This document shows, piece after piece, positions 15,105 to 19,889 of a stretch of 19,889 nt of DNA (position 1 is its first letter; each line of letters starts with the position of its first letter). Source of the DNA: SIG603 sp964369225 (lineage in GTDB: Bacteria > Bacillota > Clostridia > Oscillospirales > Acutalibacteraceae); assembly GCA_964369225.1 (NCBI GenBank), contig CAYJER010000041.1, positions 1 through 19,889 on the forward strand, written 5' to 3'. Both the position numbers and the translations under genes were made by a program. Under the pieces are notes generated by a model. The model ran no database searches, was not told the DNA's origin, and saw only the letters and a list, made by a program, of their open reading frames with translations.

Positions 15105-15133
15105 ATAATAACATATATACTTTATTTTTTCAA
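15105..15133 (-). promoter_or_regulatory. Promoter of the XRE/cyclase/membrane-protein operon
   Basis: On the minus strand TTGAAA (15128-15133), a 17-base spacer, then TATTAT (15105-15110), preceded by TG in the extended -10 position. About 48 bp upstream of the XRE start codon. Confidence 0.65.
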
Positions 15134-15166
15134 TAATCTAATGGAGATAATTCGTTGAATTTTATA

Positions 15167-15192
15167 TACTTGGTCGTTTTTTTGACCAAGTA
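15167..15192. repeat. Inverted repeat upstream of the cyclase-operon promoter
   Basis: Perfect 9-bp arms TACTTGGTC (15167-15175) and GACCAAGTA (15184-15192) around an 8-base T-rich loop. No U-run follows on either strand, so it is a poor terminator. It lies 34 bp upstream of the -35 box and could be a regulator binding site. Confidence 0.45.
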
Positions 15193-15205
15193 GTATTATG
15201 TAATT

Positions 15206-15227
15206 AAGGAGTAGCTTGCTACTCCTT
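15206..15227 (-). terminator. Hairpin after the M23 peptidase gene
   Basis: Perfect 10-bp stem AAGGAGTAGC/GCTACTCCTT with a two-base centre, five bases beyond the stop codon at 15233. On the minus strand only a weak AT-rich tract follows, so termination may be partial. Confidence 0.5.
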
Positions 15228-15232
15228 ATCTT

Positions 15233-17053
15233 TTACTGAGTAAAATAACTCAAAGGGTCAGTGTGCACACCATTTTTGCGCACTTCAAAGTGCAAATGAT
15301 TACCTGTTGAACGTCCAGTAGTTCCAACGTAACCAACTATTTCTCCCTTTTGCACTGTTTGCCCAGCTGTAACTGAAATCCCAATACAATGAGCATATAA
15401 AGTTGAGTATCCATCCGTGTGTTCAATCACTAAATAATATCCATATCCACCACCCCATGAATCAGTGGCATTTGCGACTGTGACTACACCACTTTCAGAG
15501 GCGAGTATAGGTGTTCTTTCAGGCGCTGCAATGTCGAGTCCACTATGGTAATCTATTTCAAAAGTAATAGGGTCTTCTCGGTAGCCAAAGTAAGACGTTA
15601 TCTCATAAGTATCAGGCAGCGGGTACGCAAATCTATCAATAGGTATAACATCTGCACCTGAAACAATAATTTGTCCAGAACCAGAAATATATCCACCTAT
15701 TAAAGTTGCCCACAATATTTTATTAGACTCACTAAGCATTTCTTCTGCTTGAGTTTTTTGATTTTGGTTAAATCCATATTCATTCATCATAACAGTATAT
15801 GGTTTATGTGTTATCGTAATTGTGAGTATTTCTTCAGTGATAATTTCAGTAGTAATTTCGCCTTCATCATCTGTGACTTCAATTTCCTTTTCTACGACTT
15901 CTACAGTGTAGGTAATTTCGCTCATATCATTTAAAATATCTCTAAGCAAATTTTTCTTTTCTTCATCTATTTGTGAAACATACATTCCACTGTTTTGGTC
16001 AGTAGTTGTTTTTACAGAAAATATGGTTAAGACTTCATCCCATTTTATAGAAGTTATGCCGCCTGTTGCTGTAATGTTAACTACGTCAGCATTTACATCT
16101 GTTTCAATTTCATCAATTTTATCATAAAATTCAGTGTTTAAATCAACTATCACATCATTTATTTTAAGTGAATCTTCACTGTATGGCTCGTTAGAGTAAA
16201 AAATCCCAAAACCTGAGCCTACCACTAAACCTAATAAACATATAATGAGCACAACAACTACTGCAATCCAACCACCTGCTGCGATTAAGGCAACTAATCC
16301 TTTTATAGCCATAATTGCTGTTTTTACCGCTACTGCAATTCCTTTAACTGTAGCTTTTACAGCAACAACAGAAGCTTTTGTCGCAACTTTAGCAGCGTGT
16401 AATGACATTTTTGCGGCTTTAGCAGTAGCTTTTGCTGTTGCCTTAGCAGTTTTAGCAGTAGCCTTTGCTGTTTTAACTGTAGTTTTAGCACTTACTTTTG
16501 CAGTTTTAATTGAAGCCTTAGAAGTTTTAATAGTTCCTTTTCCGCTAGCTTTAATGGTTTTTTGAGCATGCGTTTTAACACTTTTAATATTTTGTTTCCC
16601 ACGATTTTTAATTGCAGTGCTATTACCAGATTTTTTAACATGAATTTTATTATTTGCAGATATGCTATCTTTTGCTTTCTTCACTTTATACTGTTGTTTT
16701 GCTGATTGAGAAGCATTATGTCTTGCAGTGTTGTTAGAGGAATTAGTGATTTTACTAAGTTTCATGTCTTGTAACTTATCAATGCCTTTGGATATGTTGT
16801 TTTTTGTTTCTTTAACACCCCATTCACCAACTTTTTGAGCAGTAGTCGCTGTTTCTCTTGCAATGTGCATTGCGGAACTTTGCGTCATATCTACTGCATA
16901 TTCGTTTGGAGAATTTTTATCCGATATATAGCTATTTTCAGCTTTTTCTTTGGTTTTTACAAGTGTATTTTTCATTCCTTCAGTGGTTACGGCACTTTTA
17001 TCTATAGCCTTTATGGTTTTTTCTATGCCTGCTTTTTGTTTTATATATTTCAA
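15233..17053 (-). CDS. Conjugation-module M23 peptidase of a Tn1549-like element
   Basis: A 606-residue membrane-anchored cell-wall hydrolase. Residues about 1-110 are charged. Residues about 130-245 form a K/A/T-rich low-complexity tract (repeats such as KATAKTAKATAKA). A TM segment (about 262-285) ends in GLVVGSGFGIFYSNEP. A linker follows, then a lysostaphin-type M23 domain with HSGLD (503-507), YAHC (553-556) and HLHFE (586-590), so the zinc and catalytic residues are present. The order basic repeat tract, TM, VVGSxFGIFxS and peptidase is the one I recall for the peptidoglycan hydrolase of the conjugation apparatus in Tn1549/CTn-type ICEs. Start is TTG at 17051-17053, with AAGGAG eight bases upstream. 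No VirB4, coupling protein or relaxase is adjacent, so the gene looks stranded from its module. Confidence 0.85.
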   Translation of the reverse strand: MKYIKQKAGIEKTIKAIDKSAVTTEGMKNTLVKTKEKAENSYISDKNSPNEYAVDMTQSSAMHIARETATTAQKVGEWGVKETKNNISKGIDKLQDMKLSKITNSSNNTARHNASQSAKQQYKVKKAKDSISANNKIHVKKSGNSTAIKNRGKQNIKSVKTHAQKTIKASGKGTIKTSKASIKTAKVSAKTTVKTAKATAKTAKATAKATAKAAKMSLHAAKVATKASVVAVKATVKGIAVAVKTAIMAIKGLVALIAAGGWIAVVVVLIICLLGLVVGSGFGIFYSNEPYSEDSLKINDVIVDLNTEFYDKIDEIETDVNADVVNITATGGITSIKWDEVLTIFSVKTTTDQNSGMYVSQIDEEKKNLLRDILNDMSEITYTVEVVEKEIEVTDDEGEITTEIITEEILTITITHKPYTVMMNEYGFNQNQKTQAEEMLSESNKILWATLIGGYISGSGQIIVSGADVIPIDRFAYPLPDTYEITSYFGYREDPITFEIDYHSGLDIAAPERTPILASESGVVTVANATDSWGGGYGYYLVIEHTDGYSTLYAHCIGISVTAGQTVQKGEIVGYVGTTGRSTGNHLHFEVRKNGVHTDPLSYFTQ

Positions 17054-17132
17054 TTTATCAGCTCCTTATATATTTGATTTTAATGGTAATTGTGATATAA
17101 TGAAAAAAATTATATTAATTGATGGTGATAGA

Positions 17133-17319
17133 ATGGGTTGTATTGTTTGCGAAAGAATTAAAATGATTCAAGAAGGCATAAAGCGATATTTTGTAAAAGG
17201 ATTATCAATATTTTAAAAGGTGCACTTTTTAGTGTAAGAGATACTATATCGAGTTGCACGACTTACCAAAAGAATTAAAATTGAAATATTTAAACGAAAG
17301 GAGTCGAGACGATGACTAG
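17133..17319 (+). pseudogene. Decayed HIT-family protein gene, N-terminal half only
   Basis: Frame one reads MGCIVCERIKMIQEGIKRYFVKGL, then a stop at 17214-17216. A second frame beginning at 17209 reads YFKRCTF, a stop, and then CKRYYIELHDLPKELKLKYL. Together these match, in order, the start of a clostridial HIT-family protein (pattern CIFCERIxxIxxGxNPYFVxEL, YFKGYTLFLCKxHxxELHxLxxEFKLKFL, from family knowledge). The ETGYVVIGDHQ-type segment between them is deleted, and the catalytic HxHxH half is missing downstream, where a small unrelated ORF begins. It has a frameshift, a stop and a truncation, so it is dead. It marks an insertion or deletion boundary. Confidence 0.55.
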
Positions 17320-17419
17320 TAAGGAATTTAGTTTGTTACAATCTTTAATTGTGACAATGTTAAAAGAGGGCAAAGTAAATGAAGTTATAGCAATGTTAGA
17401 GCAAATGAAAAAGAAATAA
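17312..17419 (+). CDS. Small protein of 35 residues, unknown
   Basis: ATG at 17312-17314 is preceded by a strong AAAGGAG site. The product MTSKEFSLLQSLIVTMLKEG continues to a helical, lysine-rich end (VIAMLEQMKKK). After the stop the -1 frame stays open for another 16 codons (EINDMITKLKTQLDLLL, TAG at 17464-17466) and continues the same helical character. A one-base frameshift near the A-run at 17408-17412 may therefore have shortened a protein of about 50 residues. I do not recognise the family. It begins inside the tail of the HIT remnant and precedes the AraC-type gene. Confidence 0.45.
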   Translation: MTSKEFSLLQSLIVTMLKEGKVNEVIAMLEQMKKK

Positions 17420-17481
17420 ATGACATGATTACAAAATTAAAAACTCAATTAGATTTATTACTTTAGATAGCAAATAAAACA

Positions 17482-17493
17482 GTGATATATCAC
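17482..17493. repeat. 12-bp palindrome in the leader of the AraC-type gene
   Basis: GTGATATATCAC is a perfect palindrome about 97 bp upstream of the regulator start. It might be an operator. The rest of the 17420-17589 leader holds a TTGACA at 17512-17517 without a matching -10 box, and TATGAT at 17555-17560 with only a weak -35. Confidence 0.25.
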
Positions 17494-17589
17494 CTAAAAC
17501 TCGCCAACAATTTGACACTACAAAGCTAAAATTATCGGGTTTTAAATTAACGATTATGATATTCTTTATATCACAGAGGAGGTGCAAAC

Positions 17590-18450
17590 ATGGATTGGAT
17601 TAAGAGCATAAACACAGCAATTAACTATATTGAAAGTAATATAACAGAGGAAATGAACATAAACGAAATAGCTAGTAAAGCATATATTTCTCCCTTTTAT
17701 TTTCAAAAAGGGTTTATGATGCTGTGTGGTTATTCTGTTTCAGATTATATTAAGTATCGCAGGCTTTCGCTCGCCGGCAGCGAAGTGATTTCAAGCGATG
17801 CGAAAATAATTGATATAGCTATTAAATATGGCTATGATTCGCCTGACAGTTTCACAAAGGCTTTTACAAGGTTTCATGGTGCAACGCCTACTGCTATAAG
17901 AAAAGACGGAAAGGCAATAAAAACCTTCTCCGCCTTAAAAATCAAATTTTCGTTAATTGGAGGTTATAGTATGAACTATAAAATAGTAGAAAAAGAAGGG
18001 TTTGCTGTAGTAGGTTTTTCAAAAAGAGTTAGCTTAGAATCATCAGCGAAAGATATTCCGCAAATGTGGACCGAACACTATCAAACTGGCAAAGGTGAAT
18101 TTATTTGTGGTAAATATGGTGTTTGTATCGATGAGAGTAATATGACAAGTGGTGAGTTTGATTACATGATTGCCGATGATTATGACAGTGCTAAAACTTA
18201 TCCTAAAGAATGTGTAGTCAAAGAGTTTCCTAAGCTCACATGGGCTGTATTTTCTTGCGTTGGCGCTATGCCAAAATCTTTGCAAGATGTAAACCGTGAA
18301 ATATTCAGCGAATGGCTACCAAACTGCAACGAATACGAAATTGCTGTACCGTACAATATAGAAATGTATACAGATATCAAAGATTATCCTAAGGGTAATC
18401 AAGATGAAAAATATTATAGTGAAATTTGGATTCCTGTTAAAAAGAAATAA
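17590..18450 (+). CDS. AraC-family regulator with GyrI-like ligand-binding domain
   Basis: A 286-residue activator. The N-terminal AraC/XylS DNA-binding domain (about 1-105) has both helix-turn-helix units (MNINEIASKAYISPFYFQKGF and IIDIAIKYGYDSPDSFTKAF). The C-terminal half (about 123-286) is a GyrI-like/AraC-E-binding domain starting MNYKIVEKEGFAVVGFSKRV and ending YYSEIWIPVKK, as in Rob, BmrR-type sensors and other multidrug or small-molecule sensing regulators (established family). Start ATG at 17590-17592 follows a near-perfect AGGAGGTG. It is monocistronic and ends in a strong terminator. Its ligand and targets are unknown. It is unrelated to the defence block and may belong to the chromosome. 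Confidence 0.92.
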   Translation: MDWIKSINTAINYIESNITEEMNINEIASKAYISPFYFQKGFMMLCGYSVSDYIKYRRLSLAGSEVISSDAKIIDIAIKYGYDSPDSFTKAFTRFHGATPTAIRKDGKAIKTFSALKIKFSLIGGYSMNYKIVEKEGFAVVGFSKRVSLESSAKDIPQMWTEHYQTGKGEFICGKYGVCIDESNMTSGEFDYMIADDYDSAKTYPKECVVKEFPKLTWAVFSCVGAMPKSLQDVNREIFSEWLPNCNEYEIAVPYNIEMYTDIKDYPKGNQDEKYYSEIWIPVKKK

Positions 18451-18453
18451 TAA

Positions 18454-18501
18454 ATAAAGCAAGGCACTTATCATTTTCGAGTGATAAGTGCCTTGCTTTA
18501 T
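18454..18501. terminator. Bidirectional terminator between convergent genes
   Basis: Perfect 20-bp arms (18454-18473 and 18482-18501, core AAGCAAGGCACTTATCA) with an 8-base loop. It lies between the AraC-type gene (+) and the nuclease lipoprotein gene (-), four bases after the first stop and 12 before the second. Confidence 0.88.
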
Positions 18502-18513
18502 ATTGTCGATTAT

Positions 18514-19389
18514 TTATTCGCCTACCATGCCATCCCCATCTGAGTCAATCATATAAATGTATAGCCAGTGGTCGGAAGTAATGGGCATTTCATAGCCGGC
18601 TGCCTTTGCCTCTGCGATAGTGACAATTCCGTTTGAATTAGTGTCAATACTTGCTATATCGCTGCTTGCATTATATTCCTCAGGGTTTATATTTTGAAAC
18701 TCATCTACGATAAACTCACCCATTAAAATATACTCATATTTATAACTGCTTGGTGTTTGAGTTTCGTTGTTATCGTAGGTGATTGTAGCAATGAAATTTG
18801 TGCAACCATTAGCATCTCTAATTATTTTTTCCATATAGGCTTGATTGCCATGCCTGTTTAACGTTGAATTTTGAGGTGTAATGTTGTATGCGTTTGCAAC
18901 ACCACCCAAAGAATCCGCAATGACGTGTCCTTGGTCAAAATCTTCGTGCTCTGTGCCGACAACATTTGCCTCGTCACTATAATATCGTCCGTTATCATTT
19001 ACAGGTTCAGTTTCTTCATTTTGTAACATTATTTCATCTGCAAGCACATAAATTAACTGCCCAAGCTCATTTGTAAGCCCCCAGTACATTCTATCGCCAA
19101 AACCTATATCCACTGCGACATTACTCTCACGATTTCCATTTCTATCACCGCCGTCTACATAGATTATCTCGTATTCATTGCCTAAGTAAGTTAAGATGTC
19201 ACCAACAACCGAATAACCGAGTTCGCTTGTAATTGTTTCATGCTGAATGATTTGCGACGATTCAGAATAACTTTCTGTTTGAATTTGTGTAGTTGTAGTG
19301 CAAGCGTTAAATAAAAATATTAAAGATATTAGTATAAAAATAATTGCAGTAAAAGGATTGTTCCTATATTTATAGTTAATTTTAATCAC
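18514..19389 (-). CDS. Secreted DNA/RNA non-specific endonuclease lipoprotein with Excalibur-like C-terminus
   Basis: A 291-residue exported protein. The signal peptide has an N-terminal basic stretch, a hydrophobic core (AIIFILISLIFLF) and lipobox FNAC, giving an acylated Cys at about 30. The nuclease domain has DQGHVIADSLGG (about 152-163) and NITPQNSTLNRHGNQ (169-183), the catalytic signature of NucA/EndA-like non-specific nucleases. The C-terminus resembles an Excalibur-type calcium-binding segment (DTNSNGIVTIAEAKAAGY; final DSDGDGMVGE). The GTG at 19387-19389 was chosen as start because an ATG at 19446 lies upstream of the promoter. It would degrade extracellular or incoming DNA at the membrane surface. 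A divergent XRE gene shares its control region. Confidence 0.85.
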   Translation of the reverse strand: MIKINYKYRNNPFTAIIFILISLIFLFNACTTTTQIQTESYSESSQIIQHETITSELGYSVVGDILTYLGNEYEIIYVDGGDRNGNRESNVAVDIGFGDRMYWGLTNELGQLIYVLADEIMLQNEETEPVNDNGRYYSDEANVVGTEHEDFDQGHVIADSLGGVANAYNITPQNSTLNRHGNQAYMEKIIRDANGCTNFIATITYDNNETQTPSSYKYEYILMGEFIVDEFQNINPEEYNASSDIASIDTNSNGIVTIAEAKAAGYEMPITSDHWLYIYMIDSDGDGMVGE

Positions 19390-19394
19390 CTCGT

Positions 19395-19408
19395 TTCGGT
19401 ATTCCGAA
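19395..19408. promoter_or_regulatory. Operator-like site O1
   Basis: Dyad TTCGG-TATT-CCGAA with perfect 5-bp arms, at the expected transcription start of the nuclease gene (its -10 is 19412-19417). The ATTCCGAATTA half recurs at 19445-19455, and ATTCCG in inverse orientation at 19488-19493. Confidence 0.55.
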
Positions 19409-19411
19409 TTA

Positions 19412-19440
19412 AGTATAATGGAATCTATTTCTAAAGTCAA
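19412..19440 (-). promoter_or_regulatory. Promoter of the nuclease lipoprotein gene
   Basis: On the minus strand TTGACT (19435-19440), a 17-base spacer and TATACT (19412-19417), an excellent sigma-A promoter. It lies upstream of the chosen GTG start and between operator-like sites O1 and O2. Confidence 0.75.
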
Positions 19441-19455
19441 CGGCATTCCGAATTA
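19441..19455. promoter_or_regulatory. Operator-like site O2
   Basis: CGGCATTCCGAATTA repeats O1 (CGGTATTCCGAATTA) with one change. It sits between the two divergent -35 boxes, next to the nuclease -35 and overlapping the XRE -35. Its centre is about 44 bp from O1. Confidence 0.5.
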
Positions 19456-19480
19456 CTTTCAAGAAAATATTTGCAATAAT
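19453..19480 (+). promoter_or_regulatory. Promoter of the small XRE regulator gene
   Basis: TTACTT (19453-19458), a 16-base spacer and AATAAT (19475-19480), preceded by TG in the extended -10 position. About 37 bp upstream of the ATG at 19517. Confidence 0.45.
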
Positions 19481-19485
19481 AGTAG

Positions 19486-19499
19486 TACGGAATAACGTA
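19486..19499. promoter_or_regulatory. Operator-like site O3
   Basis: Dyad TACG-GAATAA-CGTA, containing CGGAAT, the reverse complement of the ATTCCG core of O1 and O2. It lies at the predicted transcription start of the XRE gene, about 47 bp from O2. Confidence 0.4.
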
Positions 19500-19516
19500 T
19501 AGACGAGGTGCTGAAA

Positions 19517-19759
19517 ATGGAAACTTCTAAACTTATTGCAAATAGAATTATTGATATTTGCAACGAAAGAAATATCACAGTTGGTAAGCTTTGTACAATG
19601 GCTGGCGCAACAGGTTCAACTGTAAGCGATATCATGAATGGTGTTACAAAAAACCCTGGTGTTTTAACTATTAAAAAATTGTGTGACGCAGCAGGTATAA
19701 GTCTGTCTGAATTTTTTGACACGCCTGAATTTAATTTATTAGACCAAGAAGTGAAGTGA
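19517..19759 (+). CDS. Small XRE-family regulator divergent from the nuclease
   Basis: An 80-residue Cro/CI-type protein (METSKLIANRIIDICNERNI; recognition region GSTVSDIMNGVTKNPGVL; end AGISLSEFFDTPEF). The start is the ATG at 19517-19519, because GAGGTG (19505-19510) is six bases upstream; a GTG within that ribosome binding site is not a credible start. The intergenic region holds three related operator-like sites placed over both promoters, so this protein probably represses itself and the nuclease lipoprotein. A 10-bp inverted repeat (AGTGAAGTGA/TCACTTCACT, 19750-19775) spans its stop codon. Confidence 0.88.
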   Translation: METSKLIANRIIDICNERNITVGKLCTMAGATGSTVSDIMNGVTKNPGVLTIKKLCDAAGISLSEFFDTPEFNLLDQEVK

Positions 19760-19793
19760 TGTTGCTCACTTCACTAAAGTATATTTCTAAGCA

Positions 19794-19825
19794 TTTTAGC
19801 CCTACATTTTTCGGTAGGGCTAAAA
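19794..19825. terminator. Terminator between convergent genes
   Basis: Perfect 12-bp arms TTTTAGCCCTAC and GTAGGGCTAAAA with an 8-base loop (19806-19813). It lies 34 bp after the XRE stop and 15 bp from the stop of the gene entering on the minus strand. The U-runs are short, so efficiency is uncertain. Confidence 0.6.
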
Positions 19826-19840
19826 TTATATTATTTATGC

Positions 19841-19889
19841 CTATATTATCTTTTTAGCAACTACAACTAATCTGCCATCTGCAAGAGTG
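19841..19889 (-). CDS. 3' end of a minus-strand gene, cut by the window edge
   Basis: An open minus-strand frame ends in TAG at 19841-19843 and reads TLADGRLVVVAKKII. The GRLVVVAKK ending resembles the last beta strand of class I SAM-dependent methyltransferases, but 15 residues do not settle it. A terminator-like hairpin lies just beyond the stop. Confidence 0.4.
   Translation of the reverse strand, partial: TLADGRLVVVAKKII

Noticed and set aside
16380..16560. Short repeated units that might be taken for a CRISPR or satellite array
   Set aside because: The units follow codon periodicity in a coding frame (Lys-Ala-Thr), are degenerate and have no spacers.
16245..16565. Open frame of 106 codons on the plus strand
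   Set aside because: It is the antisense shadow of the K/A/T-rich repeat tract of the M23 protein, its sequence is alanine/valine monotone, and it has no independent support.
17512..17540. TTGACA at 17512 as the -35 of the AraC-type gene
   Set aside because: No -10-like hexamer occurs 16-19 bases downstream; the region reads TCGGGT there.
18514..19446. Longer start (ATG at 19446) for the nuclease lipoprotein
   Set aside because: It would begin upstream of a consensus promoter (19412-19440), and the signal peptide begins naturally at the GTG at 19389.

Overview
The window comes from a low-GC Firmicute, most likely a member of the Clostridia. The grounds are the AT-rich sequence, strong AGGAGG/GAGGTG-type ribosome binding sites, ATG/GTG/TTG starts, and protein families typical of clostridial integrative elements. 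Nearly all of the first 17 kb is read from the minus strand. No rRNA, tRNA, CRISPR array or transposase was seen.

Layout. (1) 1-47: start of a minus-strand gene cut by the window edge. (2) 134-2226: an element-style immunity operon (LexA-like repressor, XRE repressor, ImmA/IrrE protease, small zinc-ribbon protein) with its own promoter, a candidate operator and two tandem terminators. (3) 2232-11338: a restriction operon with WYL regulator, SNF2 helicase, two-TM membrane protein, type III-like Mod and type III Res; the genes from SNF2 to Res overlap end to start, and a 40-bp perfect palindrome terminates the operon. (4) 11364-15133: a second block with its own promoter and XRE regulator, then a class III nucleotide-cyclase-like protein, a second two-TM protein, a short remnant resembling the N-terminus of a Mod, a further coding remnant, a TM-anchored unknown protein and a third two-TM protein. 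(5) 15206-17053: an isolated M23 peptidase of the Tn1549-like conjugation module. (6) 17133-18501: a decayed HIT-family gene, a 35-aa ORF and an AraC/GyrI-like regulator. (7) 18514-19759: a secreted nuclease lipoprotein divergent from a small XRE regulator, with three operator-like sites between them. (8) The last 49 bases hold the 3' end of another minus-strand gene.

Main result. Three diverged paralogues of one two-TM protein family (6718-7407, 11364-12164, 13273-14034) are spread through the defence block. Each has a second TM segment of the form LGxxGxFLAxxGTVxLG followed by LWQN, then a beta-rich soluble domain with shared motifs. Each start codon overlaps the stop of the gene before it: the SNF2 helicase, a TM-anchored unknown, and the cyclase-like protein. 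Two of them also run into a mod-type start (11-bp and 22-bp overlaps). The cyclase/two-TM pair looks like a Pycsar-type (nucleotide cyclase plus membrane effector) module. The homologues inside the restriction operon suggest that the same membrane effector has been recruited to restriction. This is inference from sequence pattern alone. The whole block looks like a layered anti-phage island in the remains of an integrative conjugative element.
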